A stretch of DNA of 64,000 bases from Curtobacterium flaccumfaciens. Lineage in GTDB: Bacteria > Actinomycetota > Actinomycetes > Actinomycetales > Microbacteriaceae. A program made the translations under genes and the position numbers. Below, one piece after another: positions 40,879 to 50,162 of this stretch (position 1 is the first letter of the stretch; each line of letters opens with the position of its first letter). Location of the stretch: contig NZ_JABMCF010000036.1 in the NCBI RefSeq assembly GCF_013359815.1, forward strand, positions 310,001-374,000, written 5' to 3'. The notes under the pieces are model-generated. The model made no database searches, had not been told where the DNA came from, and was given only the letters and a program-made list of their open reading frames with translations.

Positions 40879-42128
40879 GCGAGCACCTCCGCCCCGGCGG
40901 GAGCGACCGCGGCGGGGTCGTCGCGGAAGACGTCGAGGGCGGCATCGACACCGCCGCCGTGCGGGACCGCGTGCCCGGCCCGGCGCAGAGTGTGCTCGAG
41001 CGCGGCCAGGGTCGTGACCACGGTGCCCTTCCGGGCGTTGTAGCCCATGGTGCCGATGCGCCAGACCCGTCCGTGCAGCGGCCCGAACGAGGTGCCGATC
41101 TCGATCCCGTGGTCGTCGAGCATCGCGCCGCGCACCTGGTCGCCGACGACGTCGGACGGGATCTCGACGGCGACGACGTTGTGCATCTTGTGGGCGACGT
41201 CGCCGAAGACCGGGAGCCCGAGGGCCTGCACCCCGGCGAGCATCGCGCGCCCGGCGGTCTCGTGGCGGGCGACGACGGCGTCGCGGCCTTCCTCGAGCAG
41301 GATGCGGGCGCACTCGTGCGCGGCGTAGAGCATCGAAGCGGCCTCGGTGTGGTGGTTCAGGCGGCGGGGGCCCCAGTAGTCGAGGATCATCGCGAGGTCG
41401 AGGTAGTTCGAGCGGATCGGTTCGTCGGCGACGTCGTCACCGGGTTCGCGGATGCCGGCCTCGACGCTTCGCCGCTCGTCGAGCACGGCCACGGCCTTGG
41501 GCGACAGCGTGACGGGCGCACTGCCGGACGGGCCGCCGAGGCACTTCTGCAGCCCGGCGCTCACGGCGTCGATCCCCCAGGCGTCGACCTCGAGCGGGTT
41601 GCCGCCGACCGTCGCCGTGGCGTCGGTGTAGAGCAGGACGCCGTACCGCTCGCAGATCGCACCGAGCTCGTCGAGCGGCTGGTTCATCGTGGTCGAGGTG
41701 TCGCCCTGCACGACCGCCAGCACCTTCGGCCGGACACGGGCGATGGCCGACTCGATCGCGGACGGCGTGAAGACCTGACCCCAGTCGGTCTCGATGGTGT
41801 GGACCTCGGCCCCGGCACGGCCTGCGATCTCGGCGAGCAGGTGCCCGAACCGACCGAACACCGGCACGAGCACGCGGTCACCCGGGGCGAGCAGTGACAC
41901 CAGCACCGCTTCGATCCCCGCGCGCGAGGTGCCGTCCACGAGCAGCGTCGCATCGTTGCGAGTGCCGAACACGCGGCGGTAGAGCGCCTGCGTCTCGTTC
42001 ATCGTCGAGGTCATCCAGGGGTCGTACTGGCCGACGAGCGGCGTCGACAGGGCACGGAGCACGCGTGGGTCGGCGTCGATCGGGCCGGGCCCCATGAGGA
42101 GACGGGCGGGTGGGTTCACTGGGAGCAT
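40875..42128 (-). CDS. pucG: (S)-ureidoglycine-glyoxylate aminotransferase-like (class V)
   Basis: A 417-residue class V PLP aminotransferase, close to alanine-glyoxylate aminotransferase. It starts PPARLLMGPGPIDADPRVLRAL. The PLP Lys is in SAGLQKCLGGPSG and the Asp in LLYTDATATVGG. In purine breakdown PucG transfers the amino group of ureidoglycine to glyoxylate, giving oxalurate and glycine; the cluster context supports this. GAAGGAACCACC precedes the ATG. A GGAACGATCGTTAC palindrome-like site lies 34 bp upstream. Confidence 0.85.
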   Translation of the reverse strand: MLPVNPPARLLMGPGPIDADPRVLRALSTPLVGQYDPWMTSTMNETQALYRRVFGTRNDATLLVDGTSRAGIEAVLVSLLAPGDRVLVPVFGRFGHLLAEIAGRAGAEVHTIETDWGQVFTPSAIESAIARVRPKVLAVVQGDTSTTMNQPLDELGAICERYGVLLYTDATATVGGNPLEVDAWGIDAVSAGLQKCLGGPSGSAPVTLSPKAVAVLDERRSVEAGIREPGDDVADEPIRSNYLDLAMILDYWGPRRLNHHTEAASMLYAAHECARILLEEGRDAVVARHETAGRAMLAGVQALGLPVFGDVAHKMHNVVAVEIPSDVVGDQVRGAMLDDHGIEIGTSFGPLHGRVWRIGTMGYNARKGTVVTTLAALEHTLRRAGHAVPHGGGVDAALDVFRDDPAAVAPAGAEVLA

Positions 42129-42161
42129 GGTGGTTCCTTCCGTTCCTGATCCGACGATACC

Positions 42162-42175
42162 GGAACGATCGTTAC
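42162..42175. promoter_or_regulatory. Possible operator upstream of the aminotransferase gene
   Basis: GGAACGATCGTTAC shares its core, GGAACG-N2-CGTT, with the palindrome before the transporter gene. It overlaps the allantoinase stop codon. It may allow separate control of the second half of the cluster. Confidence 0.45.
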
Positions 42176-43548
42176 AGGGGTGTTTCCGCCGCGAGCACGG
42201 GCCGTCCGGCCAGCTGCCCCTCGACGCCGACCACGCCGCCGTCCGCCGTGGCGATGCGACGGCCGCGGAGCCAGGTCTCGGTGACGCTGCCGCGCACGCG
42301 GAGCCCGTCGAACGCGGACACCGGGTTGCGGTGCTCGAGCCCGGCGACGTCGACGACGGACTCGGCGGACGGGTCGAACACGGCGAAGTGCGCCAGGGCA
42401 CCGGGAGCGATCACCCCGCGGTCGCGCAGCCCGACCAGGGCGGCCGGACCGGTCGTGAACAGCGGGAGCAGCGCCTCGAGCGGGATCCCGCGACGCTCGG
42501 CCTCGGTCCACACCGCCCGGAACCCGACCTGCAGGCCGGCGACCCCGCCCCAGGCCAGACCCCAGTCGTCGGTCTTCAGGTCGGCGGTGGAGGGCGAGTG
42601 GTCCGACACGACGAGGTCGATCGTGCCGTCGAGCACACCGGCCCACAGCGCGTCGCGGTTGGCGTCGTCACGGATCGGCGGACAGCACTTGTAGGCGGTC
42701 GCGCCGTCCGGGATCGTGCCCGCCTCGAACGACAGGTAGTGCGGGCACGTCTCGACCGTGATCCGGACGCCGTCGTCCTTCGCCGCGCGGAGCATCGGCA
42801 GCGCGCCCGCGTCGGACAGGTGCAGCACGTGCACCCGCGCACCGGTCGCCCGCGCGCCGTCGATGACCTGCGCGATCGCGGACCGTTCGGCGGCGACGGG
42901 CCGGGTGGCCAGGAAGTCGGCGTACCGGCCACCGAGCGCCCGGTGCGGCACGAGGTGTTCCGGGTCCTCGGCGTGCACGATCAGCAGGGCGTCGATCCGG
43001 GCGACCTCGGCGATCGCGGCGCGGAGCTGCTCGGGGTCGAGGTGCGGGAACTCGTCGACACCGCTCGGCGCCGTGAAGCACTTGAACCCGAAGACGCCGG
43101 CATCGTGCAGGGCGTCGAGCGAGCCGAGACTCGCGGGGACCGCTCCGCCCCAGAACCCGACGTCGACCGCCACTCGGCCCTCGGCACTCGCACGCTTGAC
43201 GGCGAGCGCCTCGACCGTGGTCGTCGCGGGGATGGAGTTGAGCGGCATGTCCACGATCGTGGTGACGCCGCCCATCGCAGCGGCCCGGGTCGCGGACGCG
43301 AAGCCCTCCCACTCGGTGCGGCCGGGTTCGTTGACGTGCACGTGGGTGTCGACCAGTCCGGGGAGCAGCACCTGCCCGGCCGGCACGGTGTGGTCCTGCA
43401 CGGCGTCGACGACCGCGTCGACGGGCAGGACGCCGGTGACCCGGCCGTCGTGGACGACGACCGCGGCCGAGCGGAACGTCCCGTCGACCCAAGCTCGCTG
43501 CGCGCGGACGACCAGGTCTGCCGTGTCGCCCGCCGGGAGGCCCGTCAC
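42172..43548 (-). CDS. allB: Allantoinase
   Basis: A 458-residue cyclic amidohydrolase that opens allantoin to allantoate. Metal ligands are in DTHVHVNEPGR, the carbamylated Lys in GFKCFTAPSG, then HAEDPEH, HVLHLSDA and VSDHSPS. The CCPPIRDDANRDALW stretch is typical of allantoinases rather than dihydropyrimidinases. The GTG at 43548 overlaps the racemase stop (GTGA). It belongs to the minus-strand operon. Confidence 0.92.
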   Translation of the reverse strand: MTGLPAGDTADLVVRAQRAWVDGTFRSAAVVVHDGRVTGVLPVDAVVDAVQDHTVPAGQVLLPGLVDTHVHVNEPGRTEWEGFASATRAAAMGGVTTIVDMPLNSIPATTTVEALAVKRASAEGRVAVDVGFWGGAVPASLGSLDALHDAGVFGFKCFTAPSGVDEFPHLDPEQLRAAIAEVARIDALLIVHAEDPEHLVPHRALGGRYADFLATRPVAAERSAIAQVIDGARATGARVHVLHLSDAGALPMLRAAKDDGVRITVETCPHYLSFEAGTIPDGATAYKCCPPIRDDANRDALWAGVLDGTIDLVVSDHSPSTADLKTDDWGLAWGGVAGLQVGFRAVWTEAERRGIPLEALLPLFTTGPAALVGLRDRGVIAPGALAHFAVFDPSAESVVDVAGLEHRNPVSAFDGLRVRGSVTETWLRGRRIATADGGVVGVEGQLAGRPVLAAETPL

Positions 43549-44309
43549 GCGCCCGCCCCGGCCGTCGCGACCGCCGCCGGGTGGCGTTCGAAGCCCGCCA
43601 GCAGCCCCGACATCGCCTTCACCGGCGGCAGGGCGTACTCGCCGCGCTTGCCCGTGGACAACCCGAGCCGGACGAGCGACTCCGCCAGGACCGTGGCCGC
43701 CGCGACGCCGTCGACGACCGGTGCCCCGATGGCCAGCGAGACCTCGGCGCAGAAGTCGGCCATGCCCGCGCACCCGAGCACGACGGCATCGGCTCCCCCG
43801 TCGATGACCGCTCGGCACTCCTCGATCACGAGCGCCCGTGCACCGGACTCGGGGTCGTCCAGCTCGAGCACCGGGACCTCGCACGCCCGGATCTCCGTGA
43901 CGAGCGGGGCGAAGCCGTAGCGCTGGGCGAGCTCGTGGGCGCGGCCGGTCGTCCGCGCCAGGGTGGTGACGACGCCGAACCGGCGGCCGAGCATCGCGGC
44001 GGCGTGGAACCCGGCCTCGGCGATCCCGATCACCGGCACCGTCGCGAGCTCCCGCGCGGCGTCGAGCCCCGGGTCCCCGAAGCAGGCGACGACGAACGCG
44101 TCCACCCCGTCCTGCTCGCCGCGGGCGATCTGCTCGAGCAGCCCGGGCACGGCCAGGGCCTCTTCGTAGTGGCTCTCGATCGAGGCCGGCCCCATCGAGG
44201 GTTCGACCGCTTCGACCAGCGTGCCGGGAGCGGCGGCGGCCTGGGCCGCGACGCCGATCGCCCGCGTCATCGACGCGGTGGTGTTGGGGTTGACGACGCG
44301 GATGCGCAT
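43545..44309 (-). CDS. Allantoin/hydantoin racemase (Asp/Glu racemase family)
   Basis: A 254-residue HyuE/HpxA-like racemase. MRIRVVNPNTTASMT is the family start. The two catalytic cysteines are in VVACFGDPGL and VVLGCAGM. It probably converts (R)-allantoin to the (S) form used by allantoinase. GGAAGGACCCCG precedes the ATG. It is four bases into the allantoinase gene and 160 bp after the transporter. Confidence 0.88.
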   Translation of the reverse strand: MRIRVVNPNTTASMTRAIGVAAQAAAAPGTLVEAVEPSMGPASIESHYEEALAVPGLLEQIARGEQDGVDAFVVACFGDPGLDAARELATVPVIGIAEAGFHAAAMLGRRFGVVTTLARTTGRAHELAQRYGFAPLVTEIRACEVPVLELDDPESGARALVIEECRAVIDGGADAVVLGCAGMADFCAEVSLAIGAPVVDGVAAATVLAESLVRLGLSTGKRGEYALPPVKAMSGLLAGFERHPAAVATAGAGA

Positions 44310-44427
44310 CGGGGTCCTTCCGGTGGAGCGAGTGGAGCGGTGGAACCGGTGGTGCTGGGTGGTGACCATCGTGGCGGAGGCGGGGCGGGCCTCCCGGCCG
44401 TGGTGTTGATCTGTGGACGACCGAGCG

Positions 44428-44457
44428 CCGCGACCCGCCCTGTGGAGGGCGAGCCGC
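44428..44457 (-). terminator. Partial terminator after the transporter
   Basis: An imperfect stem, CGCGACCCGCCCT with AGGGCGAGCCGCG, lies in the gap between the NCS1 transporter end and the racemase start. It could reduce transcription of the downstream enzymes relative to the transporter. Confidence 0.45.
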
Positions 44458-44468
44458 GACGCCGGGGG

Positions 44469-46034
44469 TCAGGCGCGACCGACGGCCGCGCCGTCGTCGA
44501 CCGAGGGGTCGTCCGCGTCGAGCACGGGCATGCTCGGCCGGACACGCTCGAGCGCCCAGAAGACGACGAGGCCCAGGCCGCACCCGATGAACCAGCTGTA
44601 GCTCGACAGCCACGGCAGCACGCCGAGTGCCGGGGGCAGGACCGCGCTCGCGACCGAGATCGCGCCGGTGACCACGAGGGTCCAGATGGCGTTCGGGTTG
44701 AACCCGCCGCGGTACCAGTACCGGGCAGTGCGGCTCGTGGAGTACATGTCGTCGATCGCGATGCGCTGCTTGCCGACGATGTAGTAGCCCGCGATGAGGA
44801 TGCCGAACAGCGGGCCGATCAGCGCACCGAGCACCCCGAGCGTGTACAGGATCGCCTGGTCGTTGCCGTACCAGTTCCACGGGGTGAGGAGCACGGAGCC
44901 GACCGCGGCGATCATGCCGCCGGCCCGCCACGAGATCTTCCGGGGTGCCACGTTCGAGAAGTCGAACGCGGGGCTGATGAAGTTCGCCACGATGTTGATG
45001 CCGACGGTCGCGGTGACGAACGTCAGGCCGCCGAGCAGGATCGCGAACGGGGCACCGATGGCCTGCACGGTCTCGATCGGGTCGGTGATGAGCTTGCCGA
45101 ACACCGGCACCGTCGCACTGGCGCAGAGCACCGTCAGGACCGAGAAGAACAGGAAGTTGATCGGCAGTCCCCAGAAGTTGCCGCGCTTGACCGCGCGGAA
45201 CGACCGGCCGTAGCGCGAGAAGTCCCCGAAGTTCAGCATCGGGCCGGAGAAGTAGCTGACCACCAGGGCGACCGCGGACAGCATCACCGGGATCGACGCC
45301 CCGAACGACAGCGGCTCGCCGACCGACAGGGTGAACGAGATGTTGCCGATGCCCGCCTGGCTGACCAGGTAGACCGCGAGCGCGATCATCACCACGTAGA
45401 CCGCCGGACCGGCCCAGTCGATGAACCGCTTGATCGCCTCCATGCCCATCCAGAACAGCGCGCCCTGTGCCACCCAGAGGATCGCGTACGAGATCCACCC
45501 CAGGGCCGACAGCCCGAGGAACGAGTGGTCGAGCAGCCCCGCCGACGCCGGGATGAACTTGAGGAAGATGATGTTCAGCGACTGGGCGGCGAGGAAGGTC
45601 TGCACGCCGTACCAGGCCATCGCGATCAGGCCGCGGATGATGGCGGGGACGTTCGCGCCGAGCACCCCGAACACCGCGCGGTTGATCACCGGGTACGGCA
45701 CACCGGTGCGCTGCGACGGCTTCGCGACCAGGTTGGCGAAGACCTGCACGATCAGGATGCCGACCACCAGGGCGATGAGCACCTGCCAGCTCGCGATGCC
45801 GAGGGCGAAGAGCGACCCGGCGGTGACGTAGCCGCCGACCGAGTGCACGTCGGACATCCAGAAGGCGAAGAAGTTGTAGCTCGTCCAGCGCTGCTCGCGC
45901 AGCGGGGCGAGGTCCTCGTTCGTGAGCGCCGGGTCGTACCCGGGCTTGACGACACCGGCGCCCGCTGGGGCGGGAGCGGCGGTCGTGGTGGGGGCGTGGG
46001 GCGCGGCGACTGGTGTCGCGATGTCGGTAGCCAT
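44469..46034 (-). CDS. NCS1 family allantoin/hydantoin permease
   Basis: A 521-residue membrane transporter with about 12 helices. The NCS1 signature runs NEDLAPLREQRWTSYNFFAFWMSDVHSVGGYVTAGSLFALG. WYGVQTFLAAQSLN (substrate-binding Trp/Gln region) and WNWYGNDQAILYTLG follow. The N-terminus is Ala/Pro-rich. It probably imports allantoin or a hydantoin with Na+ or H+ to feed the enzymes downstream. GGAGGACGCC precedes the ATG, and two palindromes lie 87-137 bp upstream. Confidence 0.9.
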   Translation of the reverse strand: MATDIATPVAAPHAPTTTAAPAPAGAGVVKPGYDPALTNEDLAPLREQRWTSYNFFAFWMSDVHSVGGYVTAGSLFALGIASWQVLIALVVGILIVQVFANLVAKPSQRTGVPYPVINRAVFGVLGANVPAIIRGLIAMAWYGVQTFLAAQSLNIIFLKFIPASAGLLDHSFLGLSALGWISYAILWVAQGALFWMGMEAIKRFIDWAGPAVYVVMIALAVYLVSQAGIGNISFTLSVGEPLSFGASIPVMLSAVALVVSYFSGPMLNFGDFSRYGRSFRAVKRGNFWGLPINFLFFSVLTVLCASATVPVFGKLITDPIETVQAIGAPFAILLGGLTFVTATVGINIVANFISPAFDFSNVAPRKISWRAGGMIAAVGSVLLTPWNWYGNDQAILYTLGVLGALIGPLFGILIAGYYIVGKQRIAIDDMYSTSRTARYWYRGGFNPNAIWTLVVTGAISVASAVLPPALGVLPWLSSYSWFIGCGLGLVVFWALERVRPSMPVLDADDPSVDDGAAVGRA

Positions 46035-46120
46035 GGCGTCCTCCGAGGGAGTGGGAAGCGGGGCGGTGCGTGCTTGAGCACGAAGCTACGGAGCGACTTC
46101 GCCCCCGCCGTTTCCCTCGT

Positions 46121-46171
46121 GTAACGGTCGTGTGTCCCGCACCCCGTCCTGGAACGACCGTTCCGGGACGG
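46121..46171. promoter_or_regulatory. Operator-like palindromes upstream of the allantoin cluster
   Basis: A 28-bp palindrome at 46144-46171 reads CCGTCC-t-GGAACG-ac-CGTTCC-g-GGACGG. A related half-site, GTAACGGTCGTG, starts at 46121. They lie 87-137 bp before the NCS1 start. The core recurs at 42162. The likely binder is the cluster's RpiR protein, but the GntR at 46922 cannot be excluded. Confidence 0.55.
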
Positions 46172-46307
46172 TGGTCGAGACCGGCGCCGACCACTCCCGG
46201 TGCCGCGCGCGGAGCCGCGGTGCGGCTTGCCGCATCGATGGGCACCGACCCCGCACGGACCCCGCCCCGACCCGAGCAGCGGGGACCGCCGGTGGTACGA
46301 ATCGACC

Positions 46308-46871
46308 ATGAGCAGGGGAATCAGGATCGACCACGTGGGCGTCACGGTGCCGGACATCGACGCAGCCACGCAGTTCTTCGAGGCGGCGTTCGACGCCGTC
46401 GTCCTGTACGACATGCGGCGTCGTGACGAGACGCCGAACAGCAGTTCCGAGGCGCACGGCTACCTCGGCATCCCGAGCTCCATGGCGCAGGGGGCCATGC
46501 GGATGCTCGCGCTGCCGGAGGGGCCGGGGCTCGAGCTGTTCGAGTACCTGGGGCCCGAGCAGCGGAACGCCGCACACCCGTCCGACCTGGGGTGGCAGCA
46601 CCTGGCGATGTACGCCGACGACCTGGACGCGACGCTCGCTCGGGTCGAGGCGGCCGGCGGTACCCGGAACTCCGACCCGCGCGACCTGCGTGGTGACGAG
46701 GCGGGTGCCGGCAACCGGTTCGTCTACACCCGCACGCCGTGGGGGTCGACGCTCGAGCTCGTCAGCTACCCGACGCCGCAGCCGTACCTGGTGTACGCGC
46801 CGCGGCCGAAGTGGGCGCCGTGGCCGATGCCCGACGACGTCTACCCGGTGCCGGCACCCGCCGTGCACTGA
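46308..46871 (+). CDS. VOC (glyoxalase/dioxygenase-fold) family protein
   Basis: A 187-residue VOC protein. IRIDHVGVTVPDIDAATQFFEAAFDA is the first metal-ligand half and DLGWQHLAMYADDLDATLARVEAAGG and TPWGSTLELVSYP the second, with His and Glu ligands placed as in the family. The metal-dependent reaction is unknown. It is leaderless: TACGAA stands 6-7 bases before the ATG. It is divergent from the allantoin transporter, so it may share its operator, and convergent with the GntR gene. Confidence 0.82.
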   Translation: MSRGIRIDHVGVTVPDIDAATQFFEAAFDAVVLYDMRRRDETPNSSSEAHGYLGIPSSMAQGAMRMLALPEGPGLELFEYLGPEQRNAAHPSDLGWQHLAMYADDLDATLARVEAAGGTRNSDPRDLRGDEAGAGNRFVYTRTPWGSTLELVSYPTPQPYLVYAPRPKWAPWPMPDDVYPVPAPAVH

Positions 46872-46921
46872 CGACCAACCGCCGCACCGACCGACCAACA
46901 CACCGACCGACAGACCGCCTC

Positions 46922-47653
46922 TCAGTGGCGGGGCACCTGTCCCGTCCGCCGCACGGCCCGTTCGAGCAGTTCGACGTCGATCCCGACGTGCTGCCGGGCG
47001 ATCACGCCCGCCTCGGGCGCCCGCCCCGAACACACCGCGTCCACCAGCAGTTCGTGCTCGTGGAGCGCGCGGGTCTCCATCTCCGCCATGCCCTCGGCCG
47101 TGCCCCACAGGTGCGCCGGAGCGGCGATGGAGATCTGCGCCTCCAACCCGGCGAGCGCCGTCCGCAGGGCGTCGTTCCGCGCGGCGTCGATGATCGTCCG
47201 GTGCAGCACAGCGTCGGCCTGTTGCTTCTCGAGGCCTGAGGTGGCCTCGCGGAACACCTCGAGCCGTGCTCGGATCAGGGCGGCGTCCTCCGGGGTGACC
47301 CGTTCCGCGGCGGCCGTCGCGAGTGCCCCGTGCAGCAGCGCGATGGCATCGGCGGTGTCCTGGATCGCCTCCCACCGGGCGAGCAGCACCCGCCCGACCG
47401 CGTCCGATGAGCTGTCCGGCCACTCGGTGCGGACGAACGTGCCACCGCCCCGGCCTCGACGGGTCTCGAGCAGCCCCCGTTCGACGAGCCGGGCGATCGC
47501 ACCGCGCACGGTGACCCGGGCGACGCCGAGCAGGCCGGCGAGTTCGCGTTCCGGCGGCAGGTTCGCGCCGGGCAGGTACTCGCCCACGGCGACGGCGGTC
47601 ACGAGGCGGTCCTCGACCTCGTCGACGCGCGTCTCGGTCGCACGATCGGACAC
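46922..47653 (-). CDS. GntR family regulator (FadR/FCD type)
   Basis: A 243-residue regulator. The winged helix is VGEYLPGANLPPERELAGLLGVARVTVRGAIARLVERGLLETRRGRGGGTFV. The C-terminal FCD domain has the metal-binding pattern with His in LHRTIIDAARN and HEHELLVDAV. It starts at GTG 47653 with GAAGGGGG upstream. It faces the peptidase-permease-amidase operon across 86 bp that contains GTTAAG-N5-GTTAAG, so that operon is its likely target. Confidence 0.87.
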   Translation of the reverse strand: MSDRATETRVDEVEDRLVTAVAVGEYLPGANLPPERELAGLLGVARVTVRGAIARLVERGLLETRRGRGGGTFVRTEWPDSSSDAVGRVLLARWEAIQDTADAIALLHGALATAAAERVTPEDAALIRARLEVFREATSGLEKQQADAVLHRTIIDAARNDALRTALAGLEAQISIAAPAHLWGTAEGMAEMETRALHEHELLVDAVCSGRAPEAGVIARQHVGIDVELLERAVRRTGQVPRH

Positions 47654-47739
47654 ACGGACCCCCTTCGCGGTGTTAAGACCACGTTAAGGCAGCAGAAAAG
47701 GTATTGCGTGGGACCTTCTTCCGCTCCATGCTGACCCCC

Positions 47740-48645
47740 ATGTCCAGCATCACCGAATCCACGATGCCGTTCCGCGACGGCGAGACCTGGTACCGGGTCA
47801 CCACACCCGACACCCCGGTCGCCGGCGCGCTGCCCCTCGTCGTTCTGCACGGCGGGCCCGGCATGGCCCACGACTACCTCCGGAACCTCGCGGCCCTGGC
47901 CGACGAGACCGGCCGGACCGTCGTCCACCACGACCAGTTCGGCTGCGGCCGGAGCAGCCACCGCCCGGACGCCCCGGTCGACACCTGGCAGCCGCAGCTC
48001 TTCGTCGACGAGTACGCCGCCCTGGTCGAGCACCTCGGGCTCGGCGACCACCACGTCCTCGGGCAGTCGTGGGGCGGCATGCTCGGCGCCGAGATCGCCG
48101 TGCGGCAGCCCGCGGGCCTCCGCTCGCTGGCGATCTGCAACTCCCCCGCGTCGATGCAGCTCTGGGTCGACGGCGCCGCCGAGCTCCGCGCGCAGCTGCC
48201 CGCCGACGTGCAGGACGCCCTGACCCGGCACGAGACGGCCGGCACCGTCGACGACCCCGAGTACCTGGCGGCGACGCAGGTCTTCTACGAGCGGCACGTC
48301 TGCCGCGTGGTCCCGAGCCATCCGGACTTCGTCGACTCCGAAGAGCAGATGGAGCGCGAGCCGACGGTCTACCACACGATGAACGGCCCGAACGAGTTCC
48401 ACGTCATCGGCACGATGCGCGACTGGACCATCGTCGACCGGCTCGACCGCATCGCCGTGCCGACGCTCGTCGTCGCCGGCGAGCACGACGAGGCCACGCC
48501 CGCCACCTGGGCGCCGTTCGTCGAGCGGATCGCCGACGTCCGGCAGCACGTCTTCCCCGGCGCGAGCCACTGCTCGCACCTGGAGCAGCCGGCGGAGTTC
48601 CGCCGGGTCGTCGCGGCCTTCCTGGCCGCGCACGACGACGCCTGA
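47740..48645 (+). CDS. Proline iminopeptidase-like alpha/beta hydrolase
   Basis: A 301-residue S33-family hydrolase. LHGGPGMAHDYL, DQFGCGRSS, GQSWGGML (Ser nucleophile), VAGEHDEATP (Asp) and GASHCSHLE (His) match proline iminopeptidases and amino-acid amidases. It would release N-terminal proline or hydrolyse a small amide. The start is uncertain: ATG at 47740, ATG at 47728 and GTG at 47704 are all in frame and none has a clear ribosome site. A permease and an acetamidase follow, suggesting joint use of an amide substrate. Confidence 0.85.
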   Translation: MSSITESTMPFRDGETWYRVTTPDTPVAGALPLVVLHGGPGMAHDYLRNLAALADETGRTVVHHDQFGCGRSSHRPDAPVDTWQPQLFVDEYAALVEHLGLGDHHVLGQSWGGMLGAEIAVRQPAGLRSLAICNSPASMQLWVDGAAELRAQLPADVQDALTRHETAGTVDDPEYLAATQVFYERHVCRVVPSHPDFVDSEEQMEREPTVYHTMNGPNEFHVIGTMRDWTIVDRLDRIAVPTLVVAGEHDEATPATWAPFVERIADVRQHVFPGASHCSHLEQPAEFRRVVAAFLAAHDDA

Positions 48646-48663
48646 CCCGGCCACCTTCGGTCT

Positions 48664-48695
48664 GGAGGCGCGGGACGGGCCCGCCCCGCGCCTCC
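48664..48695 (+). terminator. Intercistronic hairpin
   Basis: GGAGGCGCGGG pairs with CCCGCGCCTCC. It lies between the peptidase and permease genes on the same strand, so it may act as a partial terminator or protect the upstream mRNA. Confidence 0.6.
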
Positions 48696-48755
48696 CGGCA
48701 AGCAATCCCCACCCCCACCGCCGCACCCGTCCCTCCACCCGAAACGGAACCCGAC

Positions 48756-50162
48756 ATGTCGCAGCAGCACAGCGAGCTCTCCGCACAGCAGCAGCTCGAG
48801 GCCTACGGCTACAAGCAGGAGCTCAAGCGCTCCGTCTCCACCACCGACCTGCTCATCTACGGCCTGGTCTTCATGGTCCCGATCGCCCCGTGGGCGATCT
48901 TCGGGACCGTCTACAACGCCTCCAGCGGCATGGTGCCGCTGGTGTACCTCGTCGGCCTCGTCGCGATGATCTTCACCGCCCTGGCCTACGCGCAGATGGC
49001 GAAGTCGATCCCCCTCGCCGGCAGCGTGTTCTCGTACGTCGGCCGCGGCATCCACCCCACCGCCGGGTTCTTCGCCGGCTGGGCGATCCTGCTCGACTAC
49101 CTGCTCGTCCCGACGCTGCTCTACGTGTTCGCCGCGGAGAGCATGGTCGGCATCTTCCCGGGCACGCCCCGCTGGCTGTGGGCGCTCGTGTTCGTCGCGA
49201 TCAACACCGTCATCAACCTGGCCGGGGTGTCCTCGCTCAAGCTCGCGAACCGCATCTTCCTGCTCATCGAGCTCGTCTTCGTCGCGATCTTCGTCGTCAT
49301 CGCCATCGTCGCGCTGACCGGTGGCACGATCCCCGACGCGTCGTTCGGCACCGAGCAGATCTGGGACCCGGCCAAGGTGTCGGCCCCGCTCATCGCCTCG
49401 GCCCTGTCGATCGCGGTGCTGAGCTTCCTGGGCTTCGACGGCATCTCCACCCTGTCCGAGGAGTCCACCGGCCGTCGTGGCGGAGCCGGCACGGCGATGA
49501 TCCTGGCGCTCGTCATCGTGGCGTTCCTGTTCATCCTGCAGACCTGGCTCGCATCCGCCCTGGCCGCGGGGCGGGACTCGTTCTCGGACAGCGAGGCCGG
49601 CAACGCCTTCTTCACCATCGTCGAGCAGGCCTCGTCGAGCGGGTGGGCCACCGCGTTCTTCGCGGTCAACGTGCTCGCCGTCGGCATCGCGAACGCCATG
49701 GCCGCGCAGGCTGCGACGAGCCGCCTGCTCTTCTCGATGAGCCGCGACCGTCAGCTGCCCGCGTTCCTGCACAAGCTCAACGGGCGCCAGGTGCCGCAGA
49801 ACGCGATCATCGTCGTCTCGGTGCTCTCCGCGATCCTCGTGCTGTTCTTCGTCGGGCAGATCGACACGATCTCGTCGCTCGTGAACTTCGGCGCGCTGTT
49901 CGGCTTCATGCTCCTGCACGTGTCCGTCTTCGTGCACCACGTCATCAAGGGGAAGTCGCGCAACTGGCTGCTGCACCTGGTCGTGCCGCTGGTCGGGTTC
50001 CTGATCATCGGGTACGTCCTGCTCAACGCCGCGGTCGAGGCGAAGGTCGGCGGGATCATCTGGCTGATCGTCGGCGCGGCCGTGTTCCTGTACTACCGAC
50101 GCACCGGCCGTTCCACCGAGGTCGGCTCCGAAGCAGAACCGACGACGGAGGACGCCCGATGA
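48756..50162 (+). CDS. APC superfamily amino acid/amine permease
   Basis: A 468-residue transporter with about 12 helices. SVSTTDLLIYGLVFMVPIAPWAIFGTVYNASSGMVPLVYLVGLVAM is the APC helix 1-2 region, and SFLGFDGISTLSEESTG is helix 6 with the conserved E[ES] motif. The substrate is probably an amino acid, amine or amide used by the flanking hydrolases. The start codon has weak upstream pairing (GAAACGGAAC). Its stop overlaps the amidase ATG (ATGA). Confidence 0.88.
   Translation: MSQQHSELSAQQQLEAYGYKQELKRSVSTTDLLIYGLVFMVPIAPWAIFGTVYNASSGMVPLVYLVGLVAMIFTALAYAQMAKSIPLAGSVFSYVGRGIHPTAGFFAGWAILLDYLLVPTLLYVFAAESMVGIFPGTPRWLWALVFVAINTVINLAGVSSLKLANRIFLLIELVFVAIFVVIAIVALTGGTIPDASFGTEQIWDPAKVSAPLIASALSIAVLSFLGFDGISTLSEESTGRRGGAGTAMILALVIVAFLFILQTWLASALAAGRDSFSDSEAGNAFFTIVEQASSSGWATAFFAVNVLAVGIANAMAAQAATSRLLFSMSRDRQLPAFLHKLNGRQVPQNAIIVVSVLSAILVLFFVGQIDTISSLVNFGALFGFMLLHVSVFVHHVIKGKSRNWLLHLVVPLVGFLIIGYVLLNAAVEAKVGGIIWLIVGAAVFLYYRRTGRSTEVGSEAEPTTEDAR

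Noticed and set aside
42172..46245. A 1357-codon open frame covering several allantoin genes
   Set aside because: It contains the real allantoinase frame at its C-terminal end, but the rest is the alternative frame of the racemase and transporter genes. High GC makes stops rare in such frames.
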